This document shows, one piece after another, positions 1-9,139 of a stretch of DNA of 64,000 nucleotides. The notes under the pieces are model-generated. The model saw nothing but the letters and a program-made list of their open reading frames with translations, was not told the origin of the DNA and ran no database searches. Source of the stretch: Streptomyces sp. MA5143a (lineage in GTDB: Bacteria; Actinomycetota; Actinomycetes; Streptomycetales; Streptomycetaceae); NCBI RefSeq assembly GCF_900290235.1, contig NZ_OLMK01000018.1, positions 62,001 to 126,000 of the forward strand, given 5' to 3'. The translations under genes were made by a program, and so were the position numbers. Position 1 is the stretch's first letter. The number at the start of each line of letters is the position of its first letter.

Positions 1-263
1 GGGGCCCTCTGCCCCGCACGATTCCTTCACCCTCGGTCACCGTGCGCGATGCGCCCCGTCTGCTCCCACCTCGCGATTCGAGCCCTGCGGCACCCTTCGA
101 AGGGCGCCCGACCCGCAGGTACGATGCCCTGGGTGCGACCTTCGGACGGTTGCGGCAACGTGACCCAAGCAACTCCCGTCCGCGGCACAGCGGTTCGAGA
201 AGGCTGCCGACGGGCACCGGCCCGTTCGGTTTCCACACGGGGGCACGGTTTGTGGGGGACGTG

Positions 264-2129
264 ATGGACTTCGGCTCTCGGGGCCCCGAGGCTCCGGCCG
301 ACCTCGCCTGGCTGCGAGGCGTGGACGCCTACACCATGGGCGCGTATCCGCAGGCGGAGGAGGAGTTCCGCGCGGCGGTGCGGATGGATCCGGGCATGGC
401 CGACGGCTGGCTCGGGCTGCACGCGCTGCGGGTGGACACGACGACCGCCCTGCTGCGGATGTTCCGGCACCGGGAGCGCTTCGGTGAGCAGCGGGCCCGC
501 CATCGGCGCCCCCTCAATTCCTGGTACTGGCTCGGCTGGTGGGTCCAGCCGGTCCTGGAGACCCCGCGCGACCTGCTCCTCGCCCATGCCTCGCACTGGC
601 TGGACGGGCGCCACGTCCCCGAGCTGGACCGGGCGCTCGCGGGGCTGCCGCCGGTGGACGCCGACCCCCAGGTGCGCTTCCTGCACGCCTGCCGCGCCTA
701 CCTCGTCAAGGACTGGGAGCAGCTCGTCCGGCACACCGATCCCCTTCTCGACGATCCCCTGCTCGGAATCGAGGCCGGCCTCTTCGGCGGCATGGCCCGG
801 GTACGGCTGGAGACGTACGGGCAGGCCGAGCCGCTGCTGTCCGCGGCGCTGATGCGCTGCCGCAGCGAGCAGCCGCAGCGCAAGGAACTGCGGTACTGGC
901 TGGCCCGGGCGCACGAGGGGACCGGGCGCAGCGCCGCCGCGCTACCGCTGTACCGGGCCGTGCACCGGGTCGACCCGGCCTTCATGGACACCTCCGCGCG
1001 GCTCGCGGCCATCGACGAGGGCGACGGGTACGACGACGCGGCCGACCTCGCGGCGATCGCGCTCGCCGGGATCGGGCAGGACGCGCTCGACGGGGGCGAC
1101 GGTCTCGACCCGCTCTTCGACGCCGACGGCCGGGACCTGAAGCTCTCCGATCCGGACCCCGTGCCGCCGGGCGGGCTGCCGCCGGAGGCGGGCGACACCT
1201 TCGTACGGCAGAAGTCCGCGGTGCGGGTCGATCCGCTGCCGGCCGGGCCGACCGACCCCGAGCTGCTGGAGGAGGCCCTCGCCGAGCTGGAGCGGATGGT
1301 CGGCCTGGAACCGGTCAAGCGGCAGGTCAAGGCGTTGTCCGCGCAGCTGAACATGGCGCGGCTGCGGGCCGGGCAGGGACTGCCCGTGCAGCCCCCCAAA
1401 CGGCACTTCGTCTTCTCCGGGCCGTCCGGGACGGGGAAGACGACCGTCGCCCGAATACTGGGCCGGGTCTTCTACGCGCTCGGGCTGCTGGGCGGCGACC
1501 ACCTGGTGGAGGCCCAGCGGGCGGATCTCGTCGGCGAGTACCTCGGCCAGACTGCCGTGAAGGCCAACGAGCTGATCGACTCGGCGATCGGCGGGGTGCT
1601 GTTCGTGGACGAGGCGTACTCCCTGTCCAACTCCGGGTACGGCAAGGGGGACGCGTACGGCGACGAGGCGCTTCAGGTGCTGCTGAAGCGGGCCGAGGAC
1701 AACCGGGACCATCTCGTGGTGATCCTCGCGGGGTACCCGGAGGGGATGGACCGGCTGCTCGCCGCGAACCCCGGACTGTCGTCGCGGTTCACGACGCGGG
1801 TGGACTTCCCGTCCTACCGGCCGCTGGAGCTCACCTCGATCGGTGAGGTCCTCGCGGCGGAGAACGGGGACGTGTGGGACGAGGAGGCGCTGGAGGAGCT
1901 GCGCTCCATCGCCGGTCATGTCGTCGAGCAGGGGTGGATCGACGAACTGGGCAACGGGCGGTTCCTGAGGACGCTGTACGAGAAGAGCTGCGCGTACCGG
2001 GATCTGCGGCTGTCGGGGTATCCGAGCGTGCCGACGCGGGACGACCTGTCGACGTTGCGGTTGCCGGATCTCATGCAGGCGTACGGGGAGGTCCTGTCGG
2101 GGCGGGGGCCGCAGGATCCGTCGGCGTAG
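264..2129 (+). CDS. TPR/AAA+ ATPase of the CbxX/CfqX (EccA-like) family
   Basis: The protein has 621 residues. The N-terminal ~270 residues are helical and TPR-like (alanine- and leucine-rich repeats with aromatic positions). A charged linker follows, then a C-terminal AAA+ module with Walker A GPSGTGKT near residue 386, Walker B LFVDEA near 447, a sensor-1 region (VILAGYPEGM) near 487 and an SSRF arginine-finger region near 507. This TPR plus CbxX/CfqX arrangement is that of EccA of type VII secretion, where the ATPase acts as a cytosolic remodelling factor. No other ESX gene is visible nearby, so the client is unknown. The open frame extends upstream to 42, but ATG 264 (or GTG 261) follows a GGGGG ribosome site and begins the recognisable domain. 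The fold is certain; the biological role is not. Confidence 0.85.
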   Translation: MDFGSRGPEAPADLAWLRGVDAYTMGAYPQAEEEFRAAVRMDPGMADGWLGLHALRVDTTTALLRMFRHRERFGEQRARHRRPLNSWYWLGWWVQPVLETPRDLLLAHASHWLDGRHVPELDRALAGLPPVDADPQVRFLHACRAYLVKDWEQLVRHTDPLLDDPLLGIEAGLFGGMARVRLETYGQAEPLLSAALMRCRSEQPQRKELRYWLARAHEGTGRSAAALPLYRAVHRVDPAFMDTSARLAAIDEGDGYDDAADLAAIALAGIGQDALDGGDGLDPLFDADGRDLKLSDPDPVPPGGLPPEAGDTFVRQKSAVRVDPLPAGPTDPELLEEALAELERMVGLEPVKRQVKALSAQLNMARLRAGQGLPVQPPKRHFVFSGPSGTGKTTVARILGRVFYALGLLGGDHLVEAQRADLVGEYLGQTAVKANELIDSAIGGVLFVDEAYSLSNSGYGKGDAYGDEALQVLLKRAEDNRDHLVVILAGYPEGMDRLLAANPGLSSRFTTRVDFPSYRPLELTSIGEVLAAENGDVWDEEALEELRSIAGHVVEQGWIDELGNGRFLRTLYEKSCAYRDLRLSGYPSVPTRDDLSTLRLPDLMQAYGEVLSGRGPQDPSA

Positions 2130-2190
2130 TGAGGGGGCGCCTTGTAGCTCGGGGGTGCGCGTCGGTTCGGCGGGTGCGGGTGGTTCGTGG

Positions 2191-2224
2191 TTGCTCGCGC
2201 AGTTCCCCGCGCCCCTGAAGGGAA
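2191..2224 (+). repeat. Dispersed GC-rich element, copy 1
   Basis: The core CGCAGTTCCCCGCGCCCC with a leading TCG lies between the end of the AAA+ gene and the convergent CBS gene. The same core occurs at 34001-34031 (one base different) and at 60538-60570, always in the same orientation and always between genes. From memory this is a widespread Streptomyces intergenic element; its function is unknown. Confidence 0.7.
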
Positions 2225-2239
2225 CGGGCCTACGGCCCG
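2225..2239. terminator. Short GC hairpin, possible terminator
   Basis: CGGGCC-TAC-GGCCCG is a perfect 6-bp stem directly after the dispersed element and between two convergent genes. It has no U-run, so termination activity is inferred from position only. Confidence 0.35.
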
Positions 2240-2275
2240 CCCCCACCCACCCGCACCCGAATTCGCGCCCTGCCC

Positions 2276-3364
2276 TCAGCTCGCCAGCACGTTCTCCGGG
2301 GATCCCGTCGTCCTCGGTTCTGCCAGGCGTACCGGCGGAGCCTGACGGTGGGCCGGGTCGCGGACCTCGCCCACGAGGAGTTCCAGGACGTCCTCCAGGG
2401 CGACCAGGCCGAGGACCTTGCCGGACGCGTCGACGACCTGCGCGAGGTGCGTGGCGGCGCGGCGCATGACCGTGAGCGCGTCGTCGAGCGGGAGTTCCGA
2501 GCGGAGGGTGGTCATGGGGCGCCACACCTGCTGGGGGACGGCCCGGTCGGAGTCCTCCACGTCGAGGACGTCCTTGACGTGGAGGTAGCGGCCCATGAAC
2601 GCGCCGGTCTCCGCGACCACCGGGAAGCGGGAGTAGCCGGTGCGGGCGGTCAGGGCCACCACCTGGGCGGGGGTGACCGAGGGGCCCACCGTCACCAGCG
2701 AGTCGCGCTTGAGCAGGACGTCCGTGACCGGGCGGGAGCCCAGCTCCAGCGCGTCCTCCAGGCGTTCCTGTTCCTCGGGGTCCAGCAGTCCCGCCTGGCC
2801 CGAGTCCTCGACCAGCCGGCCGAGCTGGACGCTGGTGAAGACCGCCTCCACCTCGTCCTTCGGCTCGACGCGGAAGATCTTCAGGATGACCCGGGCGCAG
2901 GCGCCGAGGCCCACCGTGACCGGTCCGCAGACACGCGCGAAGGCGACGAGGCCGGGGCTCAGCCACAGCGCCGTCTTCTCGGGCGCCGCCATCGCCAGGT
3001 TCTTCGGCAGCATCTCGCCGATGACGAGGTGCAGGAAGACCACCACGGCCAGCGCGATGACGTACCCCAGGGGGTGGATCATCCCGTGCGGCAGATGGAT
3101 CGCCTCGAACGCCGGTTCAAGCAGCTTCGCCACGGTCGGCTCCGCGACCGCGCCGAGCGTCAGGGAGCAGATCGTGATGCCGAACTGGGCCGCCGCCATC
3201 ATCCGCGGCAGGTTCTCCAGGCCGTGGAGGACCTGCCGGGCCCGGGCCGTGCCGAGCGGTTCGATCTGGCTGCGGCGGACCGAGACCAGGGCGAACTCGG
3301 CGCCGACGAAGAAGCCGTTGGCGAGCACGAGGAGCAGGGCGAACAGGAGTTGGAGCGCGCTCAT
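2276..3364 (-). CDS. CNNM/CorC-type membrane protein with CBS domains (second of pair)
   Basis: The protein has 362 residues. It starts with a hydrophobic DUF21/CNNM transmembrane domain (LLFALLLVLANGFFVGAEF), with further hydrophobic helices up to about residue 140. A CBS pair follows (about 200-340; LGLVALEDVLELLVGEVRD is the typical second-CBS end). The C-terminal CorC/HlyC domain is essentially missing, unlike in its upstream partner. Its ATG overlaps the stop of the upstream paralogue (ATGA), so the two are translationally coupled. The family is often labelled hemolysin or TlyC, but CNNM proteins are linked to Mg2+/Co2+ transport or homeostasis. The transported ion cannot be read from the sequence. 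Confidence 0.9.
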   Translation of the reverse strand: MSALQLLFALLLVLANGFFVGAEFALVSVRRSQIEPLGTARARQVLHGLENLPRMMAAAQFGITICSLTLGAVAEPTVAKLLEPAFEAIHLPHGMIHPLGYVIALAVVVFLHLVIGEMLPKNLAMAAPEKTALWLSPGLVAFARVCGPVTVGLGACARVILKIFRVEPKDEVEAVFTSVQLGRLVEDSGQAGLLDPEEQERLEDALELGSRPVTDVLLKRDSLVTVGPSVTPAQVVALTARTGYSRFPVVAETGAFMGRYLHVKDVLDVEDSDRAVPQQVWRPMTTLRSELPLDDALTVMRRAATHLAQVVDASGKVLGLVALEDVLELLVGEVRDPAHRQAPPVRLAEPRTTGSPENVLAS

Positions 3365-4704
3365 CGGGCCGCCTCCGCCAGGGTGAGGGGTTCGGGGGCG
3401 GGTGCCGTGCGCACGAGGCGTACCCGCTCGGCGCGGTAGTGCCCGACCTGGCGCACCGCCAGCCGCCAGCCGGGCAGCTCCGCCTTGTCGCCCGGCGCCG
3501 GGATCCGGCCGAGCAGGTCGGCGACGAGGCCCGCGACCGTCTCGTAGGGGCCCTCGGGCACATCGAGGCCTATGCGCTGGAGCACGTCGACCCGGCAGCT
3601 GCCGTCGACGTCCCAGGCGGGGCGGCCGTCCTCGGGCGGGGCGACGGCCAGTTCGGGCAGGTCCTGCCCGTCGTGCTCGTCGCGGACCTCGCCGACCAGT
3701 TCCTCGACGATGTCCTCCAGGGTCACCACGCCGGCCGTGCCGCCGTACTCGTCGACGACGACGGCGATGGGCTGTTCGCTGCGCAGCCGGGCCAGGAGCG
3801 GCTGCACGGGCAGCGACTCCGGCACGAGCAGCGGGGCCTTGGCGATATGGCCGACCGGGGTGTGCAGCCGATCCCGGGCCGGGATCGCGAGGGCGTCCTT
3901 GAGGTGGACCATGCCGACGATCTCGTCGATCCGCTCCCGGTAGACGGGGAAGCGGGACAGGCCGGTGGCGCGGGTCAGGTTGACCACGTCCTCGGCGGTG
4001 GCCGAGGACTGAAGGGCGCTGACCTTCACGCGGGGCGTCATCACGTTCTCCGCGGTCAGCTCGCCGAGGGACAGGGTGCGGACGAAGAGGTCGGCCGTGT
4101 CCTGTTCCAGGGCGCCGGCCTGCGCGGAGTGACGGGCCAGGGAGACCAGTTCGTCGGGGGTGCGGGCGGAGGCCAGTTCCTCGGCGGGCTCGACGCCGAG
4201 CGCGCGGACCAGCCGGTTCGCGACGGCGTTGAGGCCCGCGATGACCGGGCGGAACAGGCGGGAGAAGACGTACTGGGGGCCCGCGACGAAGCGGGCGACC
4301 TGCATCGGCCGCGACACCGCCCAGTTCTTCGGGACCAGTTCACCGATCACCATCTGCACGGCGGACGCCAGCAGCATGCCGACGACGACGGAGACCCCGG
4401 AGACCGCGCCTTCGGGTATGCCGATCGCGGTGAACGGGCCGTGGAGCAGCTCCGCGAGCGCCGGTTCGGCGAGCATGCCGACGACGAGGGAGGTGATGGT
4501 GATGCCGAGCTGGGTGCCGGAGAGCTGGAAGGACAGCTCCTTGAGGGCGCCCACCACCTTGTGGGCCCGGCGGTCGCCCTCGGCAGCGGCCTTCTCGGCG
4601 TCCGGTCGCTCGACCGTGACGAGGCCGAACTCGGCGGCCACGAAGAAACCGTTGGCGAGGATCAGGAGGAACGCGGCTGCGAGCAGCAGCACAGGGATGG
4701 TCAT
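3361..4704 (-). CDS. CNNM/CorC-type membrane protein with CBS and CorC_HlyC domains (first of pair)
   Basis: The protein has 447 residues. A CNNM/DUF21 membrane domain covers about residues 1-200 (LILANGFFVAAEFGLV at the N-terminus, later LGITITSLVVGMLAEPAL). A CBS pair follows at about 215-340 (VVVDEYGGTAGVVTLEDIVEELVG is the family signature; quoted here only as the 'DEYGG' and 'LEDI' blocks). A C-terminal CorC_HlyC domain of about 80 residues ends the protein. It is a paralogue of the downstream gene, with which it overlaps by 4 bp. Family knowledge suggests divalent cation efflux or homeostasis with ATP-Mg sensing by the CBS pair. The adjacent paralogues may form a heterodimer (inference). 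Confidence 0.92.
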   Translation of the reverse strand: MTIPVLLLAAAFLLILANGFFVAAEFGLVTVERPDAEKAAAEGDRRAHKVVGALKELSFQLSGTQLGITITSLVVGMLAEPALAELLHGPFTAIGIPEGAVSGVSVVVGMLLASAVQMVIGELVPKNWAVSRPMQVARFVAGPQYVFSRLFRPVIAGLNAVANRLVRALGVEPAEELASARTPDELVSLARHSAQAGALEQDTADLFVRTLSLGELTAENVMTPRVKVSALQSSATAEDVVNLTRATGLSRFPVYRERIDEIVGMVHLKDALAIPARDRLHTPVGHIAKAPLLVPESLPVQPLLARLRSEQPIAVVVDEYGGTAGVVTLEDIVEELVGEVRDEHDGQDLPELAVAPPEDGRPAWDVDGSCRVDVLQRIGLDVPEGPYETVAGLVADLLGRIPAPGDKAELPGWRLAVRQVGHYRAERVRLVRTAPAPEPLTLAEAAR

Positions 4705-4931
4705 GCCGCCGCCTCGATATGTCGGGAGGGGGCGGCGCAGGTACTACAGGACGATCCGTCCATCGCTGGAAGGAGTCACTCCTCGAAGTAGCAGGGGGCC
4801 ACTGGCGTACCCGGTGGCACAACAGTGGCGGAGGCGCAACGAAAACGCCTCCGCCAACAGATTAATCAAGACATGGGCCGGTACGGCAGGGGCGGCGGCC
4901 CTGAGTCGGCCCCGATCTTCCCCTGCGTCGG

Positions 4932-4949
4932 CCCCGAGCCTGCTCGGGG
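4932..4949 (-). terminator. Hairpin downstream of the rib-his-PH operon
   Basis: CCCCGAG-CCTG-CTCGGGG is a perfect 7-bp stem about 43 nt past the stop of the PH-domain gene. It is the first strong hairpin after the operon. It lacks a U-run, which is common in high-GC actinobacteria. Confidence 0.45.
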
Positions 4950-4991
4950 GCGCCCCGGATGCGCTCGCTGTCAGTCCGGGGTCACCCGGTG

Positions 4992-5447
4992 TCAGCCCCG
5001 GGGCTGTTCGGGTTCACCGACGGAGCGGGCCTCGACCAGTGCCCTCAGGGTGCGGGCGTCCTCGATGGCGTGCTGCTTGGCGATGCCGGGCTGGATGCCG
5101 AGCGCGGGCAGGCTGGTGCCGTCGGTGAGGTCGAGGAAGACCCAGGGGTCGCCGACCCGCAGGTTCACCTGGACGATCTCCGCCCAGCCGAGCCGGCGCC
5201 TCCCGGCGATGTTGACGACGGTCACTCCGGACTCGTCGGCGACCACCTTGGGCCGGGAGAGCAGACACAGCACCCCGGCGAGCAGGGCCGCCGTGAAGAC
5301 GAAGCTGAGCCGCTCCCCCGGGCCGAGGGTCGGCAGCAGCAGGGCGACCACCGTGATGACCGCGAAGATCGCCGCGGCGGCGGTCAGCAGGACGGCCCGG
5401 GTGCGCCCCGGCCGGAAGGTGACCGGCAGGGCGGGCAGATCCGACAT
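4992..5447 (-). CDS. Small PH-domain membrane protein, last gene of the rib-his operon
   Basis: The protein has 151 residues. Two predicted transmembrane helices (about residues 18-40 and 48-65) are followed by a beta-rich region that looks like a bacterial PH domain (WAEIVQVNLR, then WVFLDLTDGTSLPALGIQ). It starts 20 bp after the hisG stop and is probably cotranscribed with it. Proteins of this type are common next to hisG in actinobacteria, but I know of no assigned function. A direct role in histidine or flavin synthesis is not implied by the sequence. Confidence 0.8.
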   Translation of the reverse strand: MSDLPALPVTFRPGRTRAVLLTAAAAIFAVITVVALLLPTLGPGERLSFVFTAALLAGVLCLLSRPKVVADESGVTVVNIAGRRRLGWAEIVQVNLRVGDPWVFLDLTDGTSLPALGIQPGIAKQHAIEDARTLRALVEARSVGEPEQPRG

Positions 5448-5467
5448 CGCGTACGACTCCCCGGAAC

Positions 5468-6325
5468 TCAGAGGCGGCAGGCGTGGATGGCGGTGGTCAG
5501 GATGGCCCGGGCACCGATGTCGTACAGGTCGTCCATGATCCGCTGGGCCTCCTTGGCCGGGACCATGGCGCGTACGGCGACCCAGCCCTCGTTGTGCAGC
5601 GGCGAGACGGTCGGCGACTCCAGGCCCGGGGTGAGGGCGACGGCCTTCTCCAACTGCTCGACGCGGCAGTCGTAGTCCATCATCACGTAGGTGCGGGCCA
5701 CGAGGACGCCCTGGAGGCGGCGCAGGAACTGCTGCACCTTGGGCTCGTTCTCCGAGGAGGTGTCGGCGTCGACGCGGCGGATGACGACGGCCTCGGATTT
5801 CATGATCGGTTCGCCGAAGACCTCCAGGCCCGCGTTGCGCAGGGAGGTCCCGGTCTCGACGACGTCGGCGATGACCTCGGCGACACCCAGTTCGATCGCG
5901 GTCTCGACGGCGCCGTCGAGGTGGACGACGGAGGCGTCGATGCCGTGGTCGGCGAGGTGTCCCGCGACGATGCCCTCGTACGAGGTGGCGACGGTCTTGC
6001 CCTTGAGGTCGGCGATGCCGGCCGCAGTGCCGGGCTTGGCGGCGAAGCGGAAGGTGGAGCGGGCGAAGCCGAGCGGGAGGATCTCCTCGGCGTTGGCGCC
6101 GGAGTCGATCAGCAGGTCACGGCCGGTGATGCCGATGTCGAGCCGGCCGGAGGAGACATAGATCGCGATGTCGCGGGGGCGGAGGTAGAAGAACTCGACC
6201 TCGTTCCCCGGGTCGACGATCCGCAGTTCCTTGGACTCCCGGCGCTGGAGGTAGCCGGCCTCATGCAGCATCTCCCCCGCAGGGCCGGACAGGGAACCCT
6301 TGTTGGGGACGGCGATGCGCAGCAT
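5468..6325 (-). CDS. hisG: ATP phosphoribosyltransferase (HisG, long form)
   Basis: This enzyme catalyses the first, committed step of histidine synthesis: ATP plus PRPP gives phosphoribosyl-ATP. At 285 residues it is the long form, which carries a C-terminal regulatory domain for histidine feedback and needs no HisZ. The start MLRIAVPNKGSLSGPAGEM, the substrate-loop segment EVIADVVETGTSLRNAGL and the C-terminal regulatory domain (from about residue 205) are all visible. It lies 53 bp downstream of hisE, in the operon headed by ribE. The other his genes are not in the window. Confidence 0.97.
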   Translation of the reverse strand: MLRIAVPNKGSLSGPAGEMLHEAGYLQRRESKELRIVDPGNEVEFFYLRPRDIAIYVSSGRLDIGITGRDLLIDSGANAEEILPLGFARSTFRFAAKPGTAAGIADLKGKTVATSYEGIVAGHLADHGIDASVVHLDGAVETAIELGVAEVIADVVETGTSLRNAGLEVFGEPIMKSEAVVIRRVDADTSSENEPKVQQFLRRLQGVLVARTYVMMDYDCRVEQLEKAVALTPGLESPTVSPLHNEGWVAVRAMVPAKEAQRIMDDLYDIGARAILTTAIHACRL

Positions 6326-6378
6326 GAGGCAGGCTTCCTTCGTTCTCGTGGGTGCTCGGATGTGTGCGGGGCGACGGC

Positions 6379-6663
6379 TCAGAGGTGGGCGTACACGTCG
6401 TCCAGGGAGATGCCGCGGGCGACCATCATCACCTGGACGTGGTAAAGCAGCTGCGAGATCTCCTCGGCGGCCGCCTCCTTGCCCTCGTACTCGGCGGCCA
6501 TCCAGACCTCGGCGGCCTCTTCGACGACCTTCTTGCCGATGGCATGGACGCCCTTCCCGACCAGTTCGGCGGTGCGGGAGGTGGCGGGGTCGCCGTGGGC
6601 GGCCTTGTGCTGGAGCTCGGTGAAGAGCTCCTCGAACGTCTTCTTGGACATGGTGGGCCCCAC
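6379..6663 (-). CDS. hisE: Phosphoribosyl-ATP pyrophosphatase (HisE)
   Basis: The protein has 94 residues and is the stand-alone MazG-like HisE that hydrolyses phosphoribosyl-ATP to phosphoribosyl-AMP in step two of histidine synthesis. The helical Mg-binding motif is visible ([15 protein letters not shown], followed by [15 protein letters not shown]). It starts 22 bp after the ribH stop and precedes hisG, so two consecutive histidine steps are attached to the riboflavin genes. Confidence 0.96.
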   Translation of the reverse strand: MGPTMSKKTFEELFTELQHKAAHGDPATSRTAELVGKGVHAIGKKVVEEAAEVWMAAEYEGKEAAAEEISQLLYHVQVMMVARGISLDDVYAHL

Positions 6664-6685
6664 ACTACGCCGTCACGGGCGTGCC

Positions 6686-7171
6686 TCAGCGCCAGGGTTC
6701 GGATACTGAGCGGAGCGTCGCCGCGGTCGCCACGGCCGCGGTCACCGCCTCGTGCCCCTTGTCCTCGTTGGAACCCTCGATACCGGCGCGGTCCAGGGCC
6801 TGCTCCTCGGTGTCGCAGGTCAGTACGCCGAAGCCGACGGGGACTCCGGTGTCGACGGAGACCTGGGTGAGGCCCTGGGTGACGCCCTGGCACACGTACT
6901 CGAAGTGGGGGGTGCCGCCGCGGATGACGACGCCGAGGGCGACGATGGCGTCGTAGCCGCGGCCGGCGAGGACCTTGGCGACGACGGGGAGCTCCCAGCT
7001 GCCGGGGACGCGCAGGAGGGTCGGCTCGTCGATGCCCAGGTCGTGCAGCGCGCGCAGGGCGCCGTCGACGAGGCCGTCCATCACCTTCTCGTGCCACTGG
7101 GCCGCGATGACCGCGACGCGCAGGTCGCCGACGTTGCTGACGGACAGTTCGGGTGCGCCCTTGCCGCTCAC
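6686..7171 (-). CDS. ribH: 6,7-dimethyl-8-ribityllumazine synthase (RibH)
   Basis: The protein has 161 residues and condenses 5-amino-6-ribitylaminouracil with dihydroxybutanone phosphate to form lumazine. Typical RibH blocks are present: [12 protein letters not shown] near the N-terminal third, [13 protein letters not shown] with the active-site HFEYV segment, and [15 protein letters not shown]. It is the fourth gene of the flavin operon, about 49 bp after ribBA. Confidence 0.97.
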   Translation of the reverse strand: MSGKGAPELSVSNVGDLRVAVIAAQWHEKVMDGLVDGALRALHDLGIDEPTLLRVPGSWELPVVAKVLAGRGYDAIVALGVVIRGGTPHFEYVCQGVTQGLTQVSVDTGVPVGFGVLTCDTEEQALDRAGIEGSNEDKGHEAVTAAVATAATLRSVSEPWR

Positions 7172-7220
7172 GTTGCTCCTTGGTTCCTGATTCTCGTGCG
7201 TGTTGTTCGTGCCGCTGGTG

Positions 7221-8510
7221 TTACTGCTCGCCGCAGGTGGTCACGGTGGTCGTGTCCAGCCAGGGCAGGTCGTGGCCCATCCGGTCCCGCTTGGTGCGCA
7301 GGTAGCGGAGGTTGTGCTCGCCCGCGCGGACGGGCATCGGCTCGCGGCCGGTGACGGCGAGGCCGTGCCGGACGAGGGCGTCGGTCTTCTCGGGGTTGTT
7401 GGTCAGCAGTCGGAGGCTGCGGACGCCGAGGTCGCGGAGGATCTGGGCACCGGCGCCGTAGTCTCGGGCGTCGGCGGGCAGGCCCAGTTCGAGGTTGGCG
7501 TCGAGGGTGTCGCGGCCGCGTTCCTGGAGTTCGTAGGCGCGCAGCTTGGACAGCAGGCCGATGCCGCGTCCCTCGTGGCCGCGGAGGTAGACGACGACGC
7601 CGCGGCCCTCGGTGGCGATGCGTTCGAGGGAGGTCTCCAGTTGGGGGCCGCAGTCGCAGCGCAGGGAGTGGAAGACGTCGCCTGTGAGGCATTCGGAGTG
7701 GACGCGGACGAGGACGTCCTCGCCGTCGCCGATCTCGCCGTGGACGAGGGCGACGTGCTCGACGCCGTCGACGGTGGAGCGGTAGCCGTAGGCGGTGAAG
7801 TCGCCGAAGGCGGTGGGGAGCTGGGTCTTCGCCTCGCGCTTGACGGTGGGCTCGGAGGAGCGGCGGTAGGCGATCAGGTCCTCGATGGAGATGATCGTCA
7901 GGCCGTGCTTGCGGGCGAAGGGGATCAGCTCGGGCAGGCGCAGCATGCGGCCGTCCTCGCCGGCGATCTCGACGATGGCGCCGGCCGGGCGGAGGCCCGC
8001 GAGGCGGGCGAGGTCGACGGCGGCCTCGGTGTGGCCGTCGCGCACGAGGACGCCGCCGGTACGGGCGCGCAGCGGGAAGATGTGGCCGGGGCGGACGAAG
8101 TCGGTGGGCCGGGCCGTGCCGCTCGCCAGCAGTTGGAGCGTGGTGGAGCGGTCGGAGGCGGAGATGCCGGTGGTGACTCCGTGCTCGGGGGCGGCGTCGA
8201 CGGTGACGGTGAAGGCGGTGCGCATGGACTCGGTGTTCTGCTGCACCATCTGCGGCAGTTCGAGCCGGTCCAGTTCGTCGCCCTCCATGGGGGCGCAGAT
8301 CATGCCCCGGCATTCGCTCATCATGAAGGCGACGATCTCGGGGGTGGCCTTCTCGGCGGCGATGACGAGGTCGCCCTCGTTCTCCCGGTCCTCGTCGTCG
8401 ACGACCACGACGGGGCGGCCGGCCGCGATGTCGGCGATGGCCTGCTCCACGGGGTCGAGCCCGAAGTTCTCGATGTCGTCGGTGCTGTAGAGAATCGGCG
8501 CCATGGTCAT
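7221..8510 (-). CDS. ribBA: Bifunctional 3,4-dihydroxybutanone-4-phosphate synthase / GTP cyclohydrolase II (RibBA)
   Basis: The protein has 429 residues and makes both precursors of riboflavin. The N-terminal half is the DHBP synthase domain ([11 protein letters not shown] acidic motif at about residues 38-48, then the [11 protein letters not shown] block). The C-terminal half is GTP cyclohydrolase II ([13 protein letters not shown] and LRCDCGPQ supply the three zinc cysteines; [11 protein letters not shown] follows). The open frame runs further upstream, but ATG at 8510 overlaps the ribM stop (ATGA) and begins at the domain boundary, so it is the start. Confidence 0.97.
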   Translation of the reverse strand: MTMAPILYSTDDIENFGLDPVEQAIADIAAGRPVVVVDDEDRENEGDLVIAAEKATPEIVAFMMSECRGMICAPMEGDELDRLELPQMVQQNTESMRTAFTVTVDAAPEHGVTTGISASDRSTTLQLLASGTARPTDFVRPGHIFPLRARTGGVLVRDGHTEAAVDLARLAGLRPAGAIVEIAGEDGRMLRLPELIPFARKHGLTIISIEDLIAYRRSSEPTVKREAKTQLPTAFGDFTAYGYRSTVDGVEHVALVHGEIGDGEDVLVRVHSECLTGDVFHSLRCDCGPQLETSLERIATEGRGVVVYLRGHEGRGIGLLSKLRAYELQERGRDTLDANLELGLPADARDYGAGAQILRDLGVRSLRLLTNNPEKTDALVRHGLAVTGREPMPVRAGEHNLRYLRTKRDRMGHDLPWLDTTTVTTCGEQ

Positions 8511-9139
8511 GCCGGGGCTCCTTCCAGGGCGGGCTTGCGGGACCGCAGCCACCAGTCGCGCATGCCCCACAGGACGAGCGCGCCGTAGATGATGTAGACG
8601 AAACCGGAGAAGGCGTAGCCGTTGGCGAAGTTGAGCGGTACGCCCACGAGGTCGACCAGCAGCCAGGCGAACCAGAACTCGACCATGCCGCGTGCCTGGG
8701 CGTACATGGCGACGATGGTGCCGGTGAAGATGTACGCGTCCGGCCAGGGGTCCCAGGACAGGGTGGGGAACGCGGTGAACAGTCCGCCGACGGCGAGGGT
8801 GCCGAGGACGGCGCCGGCGAGGAGGTAGCCGCGTTCGCGCCAAGTGGCGAAGCGGGGGGCGATGGCGCCGTCCGCGGCCTGTCCCTTGGTGCGGTTCCAC
8901 TGCCACCAGCCGTACGCGGCGACGGCCATGACGATGACCTGCTTGCCGGCGCTGCCGGTGAGGTGGCCGGCGAAGGCGCCGAAGAGGATGAGCCCGGAGA
9001 GGAACTGCACGGGCCAGTTCCACAGGGAGCGCACGGCGCCGAGCGCGAGGGCGATCAGGCCGAAGATGTTCCCGATCATGTCCGACCAGCGGATCTGCTG
9101 GTCGAACACGGTGAAGGCGACCGAGTTCAGCGAGTTCAC
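8507..9139 (-). CDS. ribM: PnuC-family riboflavin transporter (RibM/PnuX-like)
   Basis: The protein has 210 residues and several hydrophobic helices in the PnuC fold. PnuC proteins carry nicotinamide riboside, but a member inside a riboflavin operon, between ribE and ribBA, is the position of RibM/PnuX, the riboflavin facilitator described in Streptomyces davawensis and Corynebacterium. Operon position and FMN-riboswitch control therefore favour riboflavin as substrate. It starts with GTG overlapping the ribE stop (GTGA) and overlaps ribBA by 4 bp. Confidence 0.88.
   Translation of the reverse strand: MNSLNSVAFTVFDQQIRWSDMIGNIFGLIALALGAVRSLWNWPVQFLSGLILFGAFAGHLTGSAGKQVIVMAVAAYGWWQWNRTKGQAADGAIAPRFATWRERGYLLAGAVLGTLAVGGLFTAFPTLSWDPWPDAYIFTGTIVAMYAQARGMVEFWFAWLLVDLVGVPLNFANGYAFSGFVYIIYGALVLWGMRDWWLRSRKPALEGAPA

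Noticed and set aside
942..2966. Long minus-strand frame opposite the AAA+ gene and into the CBS gene
   Set aside because: Pro/Arg/Gly-rich with no motif; it crosses two well-supported genes in wrong frames.
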